Assembly (NCBI RefSeq): GCF_030815415.1
Contig: NZ_JAUSWW010000001.1
Span: 1,488,001-1,552,000, forward strand
Direction of reading: 5' to 3'
DNA length: 64,000 bases
Origin: Streptomyces canus
GTDB taxonomy: Bacteria; Actinomycetota; Actinomycetes; Streptomycetales; Streptomycetaceae
In this document: piece by piece, positions 33,716-42,206 of the stretch
Numbering within the stretch: the first letter of the stretch is position 1
Layout of the letters: each line of letters begins with the position of its first letter
Notes under the pieces: model-generated
Seen by the model: only the letters and a program-made list of their open reading frames with translations
Databases searched by the model: none
What the model was told of the DNA's origin: nothing
Program-made: the position numbers and the translations under genes

Positions 33716-34318
33716 TCACGGAGTGCGCGGACCCTCCGGCCGCCACTGGGGATCGCGGCCGAGGAAGGCGAGCAGCGCGTCGGCCCTGCCGGCGCCGTCC
33801 GGGACCTTCCGGGCGGGTGCGAACACCCGGTAGGAGTCCCGGAGGTGGTCCACGAGCCGTTCCGCGAGCGGCCAGATCCCCTCGGCCAGTTCCTCCGTCA
33901 GCGGCGCGTCCTGGCCGGTCGCGACCGCGATGTCCCAGGCGTGCACGGCCGCGTCCATCGCGGCCGCCGCGGCGGCCATCGGCAGCGGCAGCGGTCCGAG
34001 CGGGGTCGGCACCTCGTCCGCGTCGGGGGGCAGCCCGGCGTACGCGTCCGCCACCAGGCGCAGCACCTCCTCCAGCTCCGCCGACGGGTCCGCGGAGAGT
34101 GCGTCGGCCGGGGCGAAGGGGTCGGAGTCCGGACGGCCACCGGTGATCGCGAGGCCATAGCCCTGCTGGTCGATGCGGGCGTGGTTGAGAACCTGCCGGG
34201 CCGTCCACTCGGTGCACGGCGTCGGCGCTCCCCACGCCGTTTCCGGCACGTCCGCGACCACTTTGCGCAGGTAGTCGTGCGCTTCCGTGAGAACCTCGGG
34301 GTCCCGGGTGTCCGTCAT
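33716..34318 (-). CDS. TIGR03086/DinB-like metal-binding protein
   Basis: 200 residues from ATG 34318 (GGGGAGAG upstream). It has the maleylpyruvate isomerase/DinB-like four-helix bundle, with WGAPTPCTEWTARQVLNHA and AAMDAAVHAWDIAVATGQD providing the three His/Asp metal-ligand region of TIGR03086 proteins. These are thought to be thiol-dependent (mycothiol) enzymes; the reaction of this one is unknown. It is convergent with the CGNR gene (16-base gap). Confidence 0.85.
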   Translation of the reverse strand: MTDTRDPEVLTEAHDYLRKVVADVPETAWGAPTPCTEWTARQVLNHARIDQQGYGLAITGGRPDSDPFAPADALSADPSAELEEVLRLVADAYAGLPPDADEVPTPLGPLPLPMAAAAAAMDAAVHAWDIAVATGQDAPLTEELAEGIWPLAERLVDHLRDSYRVFAPARKVPDGAGRADALLAFLGRDPQWRPEGPRTP

Positions 34319-34370
34319 CACTGCTCTCCCCACTTGTGTCGGCGGGTTTGTACGAACAATCTAGGCGTCG

Positions 34371-34393
34371 TTGCGGACAGTTACGGTCCGCAA
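34371..34393. promoter_or_regulatory. Inverted repeat before the aromatic acid exporter gene
   Basis: Perfect 8-bp arms TTGCGGAC and GTCCGCAA around a 7-base loop, 42 bases before the ATG. A second dyad, TTGT-acga-ACAA (34349-34360), lies closer to the divergent TIGR03086 gene. Either could be an operator. No regulator gene adjoins. Confidence 0.4.
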
Positions 34394-34434
34394 TGTGTGA
34401 ACGCGGCCAATTGTGGAAGAGGAACAGCCTGAGG

Positions 34435-35670
34435 ATGCGAGATGTACGTGAGTGGATGGCGTCCCTGGTGCGCTTCGTGAAGCGACGCAGGGACCCGGTG
34501 GTCGTACAGACGCTGCGGTCGGCGGCCGCCGCGACGATCGCCTACGTCATCGCGCTGCGCCTGAGTCCCGAGGCCGCCCCGCTCACGGCGCCCCTGACCG
34601 CGCTGCTGGTCGTCCAGGTGACTCTCTACGCGACGCTCACCAACGGCGTCCGCCGGGTGAACGCCGTGGTGGCCGGTGTCCTCGTCGCCATCGCCTTCAG
34701 CCTGCTGGTGGGGCTCACCTGGTGGAGCCTGGGCCTGCTGATCCTGGCCTCGCTCGGGGTCGGGCATCTGGTCAAGGTCAACGAGTACGTGCCCGAGGTG
34801 GCGATCAGCGCGATGCTGGTCCTCGGCGTCACGACCGTCGGGGACACCGCGTGGGCGCGGGTGCTGGAGACGCTGATCGGCGCGGTCGTCGGGCTCGGCT
34901 GCAATCTGCTGTTCGCGCCGCCGGTGTGGGTGGACGAGGCGGGCGAGTCGATCGAGGGACTCGCCCGCCGGGTGCGGCAGTTGATGCTGAGCATGGGCGA
35001 GGAGGCCGCGGGCCGTACGCCGGTCGAGCACGCCACCGAGCGGCTGCACGAGGCGCGGCGCCTGGACCACGACATCGTCGAGGTGGACGCGGCCCTCAAG
35101 CAGGCCGAGGACAGTCTGCGGCTCAATCCGCGCGTCCGCGAGGGTCTGCTGCACCGGGTGGTACTGCGCACCGGTCTGGACACGCTGGAGATCTGCACGG
35201 TCGTCCTGCGGGTGCTCGCGCGCACCCTGACCGACCTCGCCAAGGAACGTGAGTCCGAGCGGCTGTTCGCACGGCAGGCGGGCGCCGCCGTGGAGCAGTT
35301 GCTGTCGGAGATCGCCGACGCCGTGGTGAGCTTCGCGGTGCTGGTCACCACCGACGTCTCCCGTAGCGCCGAGTCGGCGGAGGAGCGGCTCGCCTCCCAG
35401 CTCCGGCACGCCGCGGCCACCCGCGACAAGCTCGCCCAGCTGCTCCTGGAAGAGGTCCAGCGCGACGCCCGGCAGTGGCAGCTGCACGGCGCCGTACTCA
35501 CGGAGGTCAACCGCATCCTCGACGAGCTGGACACCGAGCACCGCTCGCGCCGGCTCCTGGAGGAGCTGGACCGCACCTCCCAGGAGCAGCGCGAGCGGAT
35601 GCCGCGGCTGACCCGGCTTCAGGAGCGGCTGCGCAGGAACCGTCCCGCCCTCGCCCGTCGTTCTAGGTGA
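34435..35670 (+). CDS. FUSC/aromatic acid exporter family membrane protein
   Basis: 411 residues. The N-terminal 160 residues hold six transmembrane helices of the ArAE/FUSC type (LRSAAAATIAYVIALRLSPE, TAPLTALLVVQVTLYATLTN). The long C-terminal half is cytoplasmic and coiled-coil rich (HEARRLDHDIVEVDAALKQ, LEELDRTSQEQRERMPRLT). Related proteins export aromatic carboxylic acids in E. coli. An ATG at 34393 would add 14 residues; 34435 is preferred as GAAGAGGA lies before it. Substrate unproven. Confidence 0.82.
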   Translation: MRDVREWMASLVRFVKRRRDPVVVQTLRSAAAATIAYVIALRLSPEAAPLTAPLTALLVVQVTLYATLTNGVRRVNAVVAGVLVAIAFSLLVGLTWWSLGLLILASLGVGHLVKVNEYVPEVAISAMLVLGVTTVGDTAWARVLETLIGAVVGLGCNLLFAPPVWVDEAGESIEGLARRVRQLMLSMGEEAAGRTPVEHATERLHEARRLDHDIVEVDAALKQAEDSLRLNPRVREGLLHRVVLRTGLDTLEICTVVLRVLARTLTDLAKERESERLFARQAGAAVEQLLSEIADAVVSFAVLVTTDVSRSAESAEERLASQLRHAAATRDKLAQLLLEEVQRDARQWQLHGAVLTEVNRILDELDTEHRSRRLLEELDRTSQEQRERMPRLTRLQERLRRNRPALARRSR

Positions 35671-35705
35671 CGTAGTCACCAGGGCTGACCAAGGGGGCGG
35701 GCAGG

Positions 35706-36710
35706 ATGACCGGCGTACGCATCGACGGGAACACGCTGAGGCTGCCCGGCGGGGTGGCGGTGCGGTTCATCCGCACCCTGCGCCTGCCGGAGACGGGCAC
35801 GCATCCGCTGCCACCGGGGCTCGGGGAGTTCCCGCTGCGCCGGGTCGCCGACCACGCGGACCGGGTGCCCGAGGCATGGCGGGCGCGCGGCGGGGTGATG
35901 CTGCCCGTGTATCTGCGCGAGGCGATGTGGCTGAGCTTCGGCGGCACCACCGAGCCGGCCGCGCTCCAGGTCGGGGCGGGCAAGGTGTGCGCGGTCTCGG
36001 GCAAGCCGTGGAGCGACCGGCTCTCGCGCAAGCCGCAGAACTACGTCGTACTGCCCCGGCAGCCGTGGCTGGACGGCATCAACTCCGGCACGGGGACGGT
36101 CAAGCAGTTCGTGGCGGTGCCGCTCGGCCTGGGTGCGACCGTCGAGGGGCAGGTCACCGGCGAGGAGGTGTGGGGCGGCGTACAGCTGCAGTCGTTCCCG
36201 CTCAAGGACGAGCCGCTCGCGCGGTGGCGCGCGTCACGGGAGCGGGAGCGCACCACCAGGGCGCCGATGCACGCTCTCTCCTTCGGGGCCGCCCCGCAGA
36301 TGATGGCCGCTCCGGCGCCGGCCGCCGCGGCCGGTATGGGTCTCGGTGTGGGCGGTTCGATGCGCCAGGAGGTCTACAAGGACGACCGTCCGGTGTCCGA
36401 CTGGGCCGAGCGGCCCGGCGGCCGGGTCTTCGTGCATCTGGTGACGCCTCCGCAGTGGCGTCGCATCACCGGCGAGGAGCCCCCGCCGTCGCCCGTGGAC
36501 CGCTCGGCGTACACGCAGGCGGGGCTGCCCTGGTACGACTACTACGACCAGGACGCGGAGGATCTCGCCCCCGCGGACACCCTGGAGGGGGTGAAGCCGG
36601 TCGGCGACTGGCTCGGCGACGATCACGAACCCTGGCAGGCACCGCACCCTTCGCAGGTGCTGCCGCTCAAGGACGCGCCGGGCACGCCGGTGCAGGACGG
36701 CGACTGGTAG
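35706..36710 (+). CDS. Conserved Streptomyces protein of unknown function
   Basis: 334 residues. No signal peptide or membrane helix. It starts with a beta-rich region (GVRIDGNTLRLPGGVAVRFI), has the conserved-looking segments YLREAMWLSFGGTTEPAALQ and LPRQPWLDGINSGTGTVKQF, an Ala/Pro/Gly/Met-rich linker at about 195-220, and a C-terminal aromatic-acidic part (AGLPWYDYYDQDAEDLAPAD). The FGG...QVGAGKVCAVSGKPW portion looks like an integral-type DUF, but I cannot name the family. It follows the exporter gene by 35 bases on the same strand. Confidence 0.75.
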   Translation: MTGVRIDGNTLRLPGGVAVRFIRTLRLPETGTHPLPPGLGEFPLRRVADHADRVPEAWRARGGVMLPVYLREAMWLSFGGTTEPAALQVGAGKVCAVSGKPWSDRLSRKPQNYVVLPRQPWLDGINSGTGTVKQFVAVPLGLGATVEGQVTGEEVWGGVQLQSFPLKDEPLARWRASRERERTTRAPMHALSFGAAPQMMAAPAPAAAAGMGLGVGGSMRQEVYKDDRPVSDWAERPGGRVFVHLVTPPQWRRITGEEPPPSPVDRSAYTQAGLPWYDYYDQDAEDLAPADTLEGVKPVGDWLGDDHEPWQAPHPSQVLPLKDAPGTPVQDGDW

Positions 36711-36784
36711 AGCCGTTTGCACGTGCGGGGTGGTCCACGTCAAGGTGGTGACGGCTGAGGCAACCGACCATCCGAGGTGCGTGC

Positions 36785-38002
36785 ATGGGCAGGGGCGACT
36801 GGAGCAGGCGGCGATTCGTCGCCGCCCTCGCGGGGACGGGAGCCGCGGCGGCGGGCTGCGGCGAGTCGCCGGGCCGTGCTGCGTCGGCGCCTACGACGTC
36901 CGCCACGGCCTCGGCGCCCAAGGCGCCCGGGACTGCTGAGGCAGCCACCCCCAGCGCCGCACCGACGCCGACTGGTCCCCGCCCCCTCCACCTCGGCACG
37001 TACACCTCCGTCGAGGGCGGCGGCACCGGCATCGGCTTCGCCACCTACGACCCGGCGACGGGCGAGGTGACCGTCGGCAGGCCGCTCACCGGTGTCGGCG
37101 ACCCGTCGTATCTCGCCGTGCATCCCGACGGCCGCACGCTCTACGCGGTGAACGAGCGGGAGCAGGGGGCCGTGACCGCCGTACGGCTGTCCGACCGCAC
37201 GGTGCTGGGCAGCCGGGGCACGGGCGGCGGTGCGCCCTGTCATGTGTCGGTGCATCCGGGCGGGCGCTGGCTGCTGAGCGCCAACTACGGCTCGGGCAGC
37301 GTGGCGGTGCACCCGATCGACGCTTCGGGGGCGATCGGCGAGCGCGCCGACCTCGTCACCCATTCCGCCCCGGAGCCCGGGCCCGGCCAGGACGGCCCGC
37401 ATGCCCATCAGATCGTGACGAGTCCCGACGGCGGCCATGTCCTCGCCGTCGACCTGGGCACGGACACCGTCTACACCTATCGGCTCGACGAGCGGACCGG
37501 GAAGCTCACCGAGGTCGCGCGGGCGCACACCCGGCCGGGCGCCGGACCGCGCCATCTGACCTTCCACCCCGAGGGCCGGTACGCCTATCTGGCCAACGAG
37601 GCCGACAACACGGTCGCCGTCTGCGCCTACGACACGAGGACCGGACGCCTCACGATCGGTGCGGCACAGTCCACGGGGACGGGGCCGGGCACCAGTTACC
37701 CGGCACAGCTCCTGGTGACGCCGAACGGGTCGTACGCCTATCTCGCCAACCGGGGCCACAACAGCCTCACGCGCTACGCGGTCGAGGCGGACGGCGCCCG
37801 GCTCAGGCTGCTGGACACCGTGCCGGTGTCCGGGGACTTCCCGCGGCAGATCGCCTTCTCGCCGGACGGAGCGCTGCTGTTCGCGGCGAACCAGCGCTCC
37901 AGCACGGTGAGCGTGTTCCGGGTGGACGAGGACAACGGTGAACTGCGGCTCGCGGGAAAGCCGTTCGCGTCACCCGTCGCCGTCTGTGCGCTGCCGCTGT
38001 AG
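36785..38002 (+). CDS. Secreted lactonase-type seven-bladed beta-propeller lipoprotein
   Basis: 405 residues. The N-terminus MGRGDWSRRRFVAALAGTG has a Tat twin-arginine motif (SRRRF) and a lipobox ending in Cys (AAAGC), so it is a Tat-exported lipoprotein. A Ser/Thr/Ala/Pro linker follows. The rest is the YbhE/Pgl-like 6-phosphogluconolactonase fold: HLGTYTS, DPSYLAVHPDGRTLYAVNE, GGAPCHVSVHPGGRWLLSAN, GPRHLTFHPEGRYAYLANE, PRQIAFSPDGALLFAANQ. Being outside the cell it should act on an external lactone or carbohydrate rather than the pentose pathway. GAGG before the ATG. Confidence 0.9.
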   Translation: MGRGDWSRRRFVAALAGTGAAAAGCGESPGRAASAPTTSATASAPKAPGTAEAATPSAAPTPTGPRPLHLGTYTSVEGGGTGIGFATYDPATGEVTVGRPLTGVGDPSYLAVHPDGRTLYAVNEREQGAVTAVRLSDRTVLGSRGTGGGAPCHVSVHPGGRWLLSANYGSGSVAVHPIDASGAIGERADLVTHSAPEPGPGQDGPHAHQIVTSPDGGHVLAVDLGTDTVYTYRLDERTGKLTEVARAHTRPGAGPRHLTFHPEGRYAYLANEADNTVAVCAYDTRTGRLTIGAAQSTGTGPGTSYPAQLLVTPNGSYAYLANRGHNSLTRYAVEADGARLRLLDTVPVSGDFPRQIAFSPDGALLFAANQRSSTVSVFRVDEDNGELRLAGKPFASPVAVCALPL

Positions 38003-38704
38003 GGCGCGCGGGCAGGAGGCGGAGGCGGCCTGGGTGAGCAGGACGTGCATCCGCTCGGTGAGCTGCGCGACGTCGTCGGCGGGACGGTGGAACGGCAGGC
38101 GTACGTCGCCCTGGGCGCGGGTGCGCTCGATGCGCAGCGTCAGTCCGTGCCGGTCGACGGCGATCGGCTGGACCTTCACCGCGCCGTGCAGGCTGTCGGG
38201 CTCGACGAGCCGGGTGAGCCGCTCGACTGCGTCGGAGTGGCAGTCGGCGAGGTGGGTCAGCAGCCGGGCCTCGGCCGTGGCGAGGGGGTCGGGTGCGGCG
38301 GCGGCGAACTCGTCGAGGTCGACGACCACGGCACCGGACGGCTCGCGCAGCACCACCCGCGTCGCCCGGAACACCAGGTCGCCGTCCTCGGGGACGAACC
38401 AGCCGGCGAGCCAGAGGCGGGCCCGGATACGGTTGCGCACGGGGACGGGCGAGACGTCGGCGAACTCCAGCACGGCGGACGGCTCGCCGCGAGGCGCGCA
38501 GATCGCGGCCGCGAGCAGGGCACTGTCCTCCGGCACCTGAAGCCGCACCCGGCCGTCCTCGGTCACGGTGTGCGCGCCGACGAACTCCTCTCGGCCGCCG
38601 TCCGCGGTCACCGCGCAGGACCACGCGGTGTCGAGCACCGAGCGCGCCCGCTCCGCCGCGGCGGGCGCGGCCGCCCAGCTGTGTTCACCCATCCCAGCAC
38701 CCAT
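37970..38704 (-). CDS. DUF2470 (HugZ-like) protein, iron-regulated
   Basis: 244 residues. The C-terminal 85 residues (LTHLADCHSDAVERLTRLVE, VQPIAVDRHGLTLRIERTRA, RLPFHRPADDVAQLTERMHV) match DUF2470, found in HugZ-type heme-utilisation/heme-degrading proteins. The N-terminal part has a split-barrel-like pattern (AVLEFADVSPVPVRNRIRAR), also as in HugZ. ATG at 38704 with GAGGAGG upstream. An iron box at 38719-38737 covers the promoter, so iron starvation should induce it. Its 3' end overlaps the convergent lactonase gene by 33 bases. A role in heme-iron use is inference. Confidence 0.85.
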   Translation of the reverse strand: MGAGMGEHSWAAAPAAAERARSVLDTAWSCAVTADGGREEFVGAHTVTEDGRVRLQVPEDSALLAAAICAPRGEPSAVLEFADVSPVPVRNRIRARLWLAGWFVPEDGDLVFRATRVVLREPSGAVVVDLDEFAAAAPDPLATAEARLLTHLADCHSDAVERLTRLVEPDSLHGAVKVQPIAVDRHGLTLRIERTRAQGDVRLPFHRPADDVAQLTERMHVLLTQAASASCPRALQRQRTDGDG

Positions 38705-38718
38705 CCCGGAACCTCCTC

Positions 38719-38737
38719 TTAGGTAAGCCTTGCCTAA
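38719..38737. promoter_or_regulatory. Iron box (DmdR/IdeR/DtxR-type operator)
   Basis: TTAGGTAAGCCTTGCCTAA matches the 19-bp actinobacterial iron box (TTAGGTTAGGCTAACCTAA), with perfect outer TTAGG/CCTAA arms. It lies 15 bases upstream of the DUF2470 start codon. Repression by iron-loaded DmdR1 is the expected mode. Confidence 0.8.
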
Positions 38738-38812
38738 CCTATCCGAGAGCGGGGTGTACGCCAACCGGCGACCTGAACCTTTGCGGGTCCTTTTCCGCGT
38801 ACGCGGGTGCGG

Positions 38813-39421
38813 TCAGGGCGCGACGACACCCAAGAGGGCCCGTGCGCACAGGTCCCGCACCTGTTCGCGCGAGAGGTCCGAACCCCTCAGCCACTCCAGA
38901 CAGACGGCGGTGGTGAAGGCCAGCCAGCCGCGCACGGCGAGCCTGGTGTCGGGCCGCGTCTCGAGGACCGCACCGAACTCCGGGTCCGCGGCCAGCGCGG
39001 CCAGGATCTGCCGCTCCTGCGCGGCGAGTGCCCGCTGGTAGACCTTGCGCACGGCCTGATCCCCGGCCGCGTCGGCCCGGTGGAAGGCACGGTAACCGTG
39101 CGCGTGGGCCTCGACGTATTCCAGGAACGTGTCGAGTCCGGCCGTCAGTTGTTCGCGCGCCGGGACGCCGGGCACGGCCGCGGTCATCCGCAGCATCCGC
39201 AGGCTCTCCCGCTCGACGACCGCCGCGAAGAAGTCCCGCTTGGTCGGGAAGTAGTGGTACAGCAGCCCGCGCGAGACCCCGGCGATCTCGGCGACGCGCT
39301 CGATCCACACCTCGTCGTACGGGCTCTCCGAGAACAGTCGCGCGCCGACGGCGAGGAGCTCCTCACGGCGCTCCTCGGTGCTGAGGCGACGGCGTGTGCG
39401 TGCGCCCTGCTCGGCGGCCAT
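38813..39421 (-). CDS. TetR family regulator, divergent from CYP102-type P450
   Basis: 202 residues. The HTH lies at about 33-57 (VAEIAGVSRGLLYHYFPTKR), a textbook TetR recognition helix. The ligand domain contains FHRADAAGDQAVRKVYQ, as in regulators like Bm3R1/AcrR-type proteins. It is divergent from a CYP102-type P450, an arrangement like bm3R1-CYP102 of Bacillus megaterium, so fatty-acid or barbiturate-like effectors are plausible. Dyads in the 107-bp gap are its likely operators. Confidence 0.92.
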   Translation of the reverse strand: MAAEQGARTRRRLSTEERREELLAVGARLFSESPYDEVWIERVAEIAGVSRGLLYHYFPTKRDFFAAVVERESLRMLRMTAAVPGVPAREQLTAGLDTFLEYVEAHAHGYRAFHRADAAGDQAVRKVYQRALAAQERQILAALAADPEFGAVLETRPDTRLAVRGWLAFTTAVCLEWLRGSDLSREQVRDLCARALLGVVAP

Positions 39422-39434
39422 GGCAGCACTTTAC

Positions 39435-39490
39435 TTGACGCCGGTTCAACAACGGGATCAGACTGAGCACGCTATTGAACTCACGTACAA
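39435..39490. promoter_or_regulatory. Candidate TetR operators before the CYP102-type gene
   Basis: Two related dyads occur in the divergent gap: TTGACGCCGGTTCAA at 39435-39449 and TTGAAC-tcac-GTACAA at 39475-39490, centres 40 bp apart. Both have TTGA/TCAA-like or TTGxAC/GTxCAA arms. Binding by the adjacent TetR protein is inferred from position only. Confidence 0.4.
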
Positions 39491-39528
39491 CACGCTCGAT
39501 CCGCCGGTGCTTCAAGGGAGATGGCGTC

Positions 39529-41058
39529 ATGGCGAGGACGACGACCGGGACCGCTGCGCCCAGGGGGTTCCGCAGCGCGGAGCACGGCTGGCCCGAGCTG
39601 CACCGCATCCCGCACCCGCCGCGCCGCCTCCCCCTCCTCGGCGACGTACTCGGCGCCAACCGGAGCACACCGTTGCAGGACTCCCTCAAGTTCGGCCGCA
39701 TGCTGGGGCCGATCTACCGGCGCAAGGCCTTCAACCGGGAGTTCGTGTTCGTGTGGGGCACCGAACTCGCGGCCGACCTCGCCGACGAGACGCGCTTCGC
39801 CAAGCACGTGGGGCTCGGCATCGCCAATCTGCGGCCGGTCGCCGGGGACGGGCTGTTCACGGCGTACAACCACGAGCCGAACTGGCAGCTGGCACACGAT
39901 GTGCTGGCACCGGGCTTCAGCCGTGAGGCGATGGCGGCCTACCACCCGATGATGCTGGCCGTGGCCGAGCGGCTGACCGACCACTGGGACCGGGAGACGG
40001 CTGCGGACCGCGCGGTGGACGTTCCCGGGGACATGACCAAGCTGACGCTGGAGACGATCGCCCGGACCGGGTTCGGGCACGACTTCGGTTCCTTCGAGCG
40101 GGACCGGCCGCATCCGTTCATCACGGCGATGGTCGGCACGCTGACGTACGCGCAGCGACTCAACACGGTGCCCTGGCCGGGGTTGTTGCGGGAAGCGGCG
40201 CGGCGCAACGAGGCCGACATGGCCTATCTGAACCGGACGGTCGACGAACTGGTCCAGGAGCGTCGTACGGCGAGCGGAGGCGGGGACGGGGACCTGCTGG
40301 ACCGGATGCTGGAGACGGCCCATCCGGAGACCGGGGAGCGGCTGTCGGCGCAGAACGTCCGGCGCCAGGTGATCACCTTCCTGGTGGCCGGTCACGAGAC
40401 CACCTCGGGTGCGCTCTCCTTCGCCCTGCACTACCTCTCCCGGCACCCGGACGTCGCGGCACGCGCGCGTGCCGAGGTGGACCGCGTGTGGGGCGACACG
40501 GCCGTCCCCGGCTACGACCAGGTGGCCAAGCTGCGCTACGTACGCCGGGTGCTGGACGAGTCGCTGCGGCTGTGGCCCACGGCGCCCGCCTTCGCCCGCG
40601 AGGCGCTCGAGGACACGGTGCTCGCCGGGCGGCATCCGATGCGGCGGGGTGCGTGGACGCTGGTCCTCACGCCGATGCTGCACCGCGATCCCGAGGTGTG
40701 GGGTGCGGACGCCGAGCGGTTCGACCCGGACCGGTTCGACCCGAAGGCCGTACGGACCCGGGCCCCGCACGCCTTCAAGCCGTGGGGCACGGGCGCCCGG
40801 GCGTGCATCGGCCGGCAGTTCGCGCTGCACGAGGCCACGTTGGTGCTGGGTCTGCTGCTGCGCCGGTACGAGCTGGGGGCCGACCCGGACTATCGGCTGC
40901 GGGTGACGGAGCGGCTGACGTTGATGCCGGAGGGGCTGCGGCTGCGGCTGAAGCGGCGGCAGGGTTCCGCCACGGCCCGCCCCGCGACGGCGCCGGCGGC
41001 CGACGAGGAGGCACCGGTCTCAGAGCCGCGGTGCCCAGTGCACGGGGCGGGTGACTGA
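39529..41058 (+). CDS. CYP102B-like cytochrome P450, heme domain only
   Basis: 509 residues from ATG 39529 (AGGGAGA upstream). The start PRRLPLLGDVLGANRSTPLQ, the I-helix FLVAGHETTSGAL, the ExxR in LDESLRLWPTAPAF, and the heme loop FKPWGTGARACIGRQFAL are typical of CYP102 (P450BM3-type) heme domains, likely fatty-acid hydroxylases. The protein ends about 50 residues after the heme domain with an Ala-rich tail, and no reductase is fused. A CYP102-type reductase remnant lies 9.4 kb away (29423-30098). The redox partner must be separate. Divergent TetR gene is the likely repressor. The 3' end overlaps the next convergent gene by 39 bases. Confidence 0.9.
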   Translation: MARTTTGTAAPRGFRSAEHGWPELHRIPHPPRRLPLLGDVLGANRSTPLQDSLKFGRMLGPIYRRKAFNREFVFVWGTELAADLADETRFAKHVGLGIANLRPVAGDGLFTAYNHEPNWQLAHDVLAPGFSREAMAAYHPMMLAVAERLTDHWDRETAADRAVDVPGDMTKLTLETIARTGFGHDFGSFERDRPHPFITAMVGTLTYAQRLNTVPWPGLLREAARRNEADMAYLNRTVDELVQERRTASGGGDGDLLDRMLETAHPETGERLSAQNVRRQVITFLVAGHETTSGALSFALHYLSRHPDVAARARAEVDRVWGDTAVPGYDQVAKLRYVRRVLDESLRLWPTAPAFAREALEDTVLAGRHPMRRGAWTLVLTPMLHRDPEVWGADAERFDPDRFDPKAVRTRAPHAFKPWGTGARACIGRQFALHEATLVLGLLLRRYELGADPDYRLRVTERLTLMPEGLRLRLKRRQGSATARPATAPAADEEAPVSEPRCPVHGAGD

Positions 41059-41850
41059 GCCGGGAAGCCTCGTGCCCGCGCTGCCCCTGGCCGCGTTCAG
41101 CTGCGGCTGGGTCAGGAAGAACGCGTCGGTCAGGTCGGCGTCCGTGAGGTCGGTGTCGCGCAGGTCGGCACCGATCAGGTCCGCGCCGCGCAGATCGGCG
41201 CCGGTGAGGTCGGCGGCGATGAGGTAGGCGCCACGGAGGTCGGCACCGCGCAGGTCGGCGCCCTTGAGGCGGGCGCCCATCAGGTCGGCGCCCCGGCGGT
41301 CCTTCTTCTTGCCGCGGGTGACCGCGCGGACCAGTTCGCTGGTCCTCAGCAGGAGCACGTTGACGTGCTGACGGTGCGCGGCCACGTCCAACGCGCCCAG
41401 TTCCTCGGGGGGTTGCAGCGTGAGCTGCTCCGTCCGCTCCAGCATGCGGCGCAGGTCGGCGTGGACCGGGCGGGCGGCGGGCAGGGTGAGGGCCTCGGTG
41501 AGGTACCAGAGCAGCTCGTGCAGCTGGCGGACGACCGGGAACAGGTCGAACATGCGGCGGGCGTCCTCGCGCGGGACCGTGCGCCAGTCCCGGCCGCCGA
41601 AGGTGACCTGGGAGACCTTCTGTCCGGCGCCGAAGCAGTCGTAGACCGTACAGCCGGTGAAGCCCTTCTGCCGCAGCCGGTCGTGGATCCCGCAGCGGTG
41701 GTCGTCCTGGAGGTTCGAGCAGGGCGTGCCGGCCGGCTTGTCCACGGCGAAGTCCCTCGACGCCGTGAAGGGCAGGGCGACGCAGCACAGCCCGAAACAG
41801 CTCGCACAGTCGCCGCGCAGGTCGGCGGGGCCGACTATGTGATCTTGCAT
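41020..41850 (-). CDS. YkgJ-like Cys-cluster domain fused to pentapeptide repeats
   Basis: 276 residues from ATG 41850. Residues 13-70 have GDCASCFGLCCVALPF, PCSNLQDDHRCGIHDRLRQK and GCTVYDCFGAGQ, a Cys cluster (CxxCxxxCC) as in YkgJ/DUF proteins thought to bind zinc or Fe-S. Residues about 190-255 are A(D/N)LxG-type pentapeptide repeats (GADLMGARLKGADLRGADLR), which fold as a right-handed quadrilateral helix that can mimic DNA. The middle is helical. Pentapeptide proteins such as MfpA/Qnr protect gyrase; whether this one does is unknown. Its 3' end overlaps the P450 gene (convergent). Confidence 0.88.
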   Translation of the reverse strand: MQDHIVGPADLRGDCASCFGLCCVALPFTASRDFAVDKPAGTPCSNLQDDHRCGIHDRLRQKGFTGCTVYDCFGAGQKVSQVTFGGRDWRTVPREDARRMFDLFPVVRQLHELLWYLTEALTLPAARPVHADLRRMLERTEQLTLQPPEELGALDVAAHRQHVNVLLLRTSELVRAVTRGKKKDRRGADLMGARLKGADLRGADLRGAYLIAADLTGADLRGADLIGADLRDTDLTDADLTDAFFLTQPQLNAARGSAGTRLPGSVTRPVHWAPRL

Positions 41851-41996
41851 GTTTCCAGCATACGGAACGAACCTCACCGATGAATTTCTCGCCCTGTGGG
41901 GGTCTCTACATACAAGAGAAAACAAAGTCGGCTACCACTGAGAAGCAGGCCGACGGAACCAGGAGAACCACCCGCCCAAAACCGTGGAGAGACGTC

Positions 41997-42197
41997 ATGT
42001 GCAGCCACCAGCCCGCGTGCCCCACCGCCGACAGCACGAACCACCACGCCGCGATCATCGTGTCGTCCCACCCGGAACAGGGCTGGCACCTGCTGTGCAA
42101 CGGCACGATCGTCTTCGACGACACCGGTGAACTCCTCCCGGACGGCCGGGTGGTGAGCCCGCGGCGTGCGGTCGGGACGCTGGTCGTGGCCGCCTGA
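41997..42197 (+). CDS. DUF5999 small protein
   Basis: 66 residues, MCSHQPACPTADSTNHHAAI then HPEQGWHLLCNGTIVFDDTG and ELLPDGRVVSPRRAVG. This matches the small Streptomyces DUF5999 family, usually 60-70 residues, with conserved Cys and His near the N-terminus. GGAGAG lies before the ATG. The 146-base upstream region is unusually AT-rich (tacatacaagagaaaac) with a TCTCT...AGAGA dyad (41912-41927), suggesting a strong or regulated promoter. Function unknown. Confidence 0.85.
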   Translation: MCSHQPACPTADSTNHHAAIIVSSHPEQGWHLLCNGTIVFDDTGELLPDGRVVSPRRAVGTLVVAA

Positions 42198-42206
42198 CTT
42201 CGCCTC

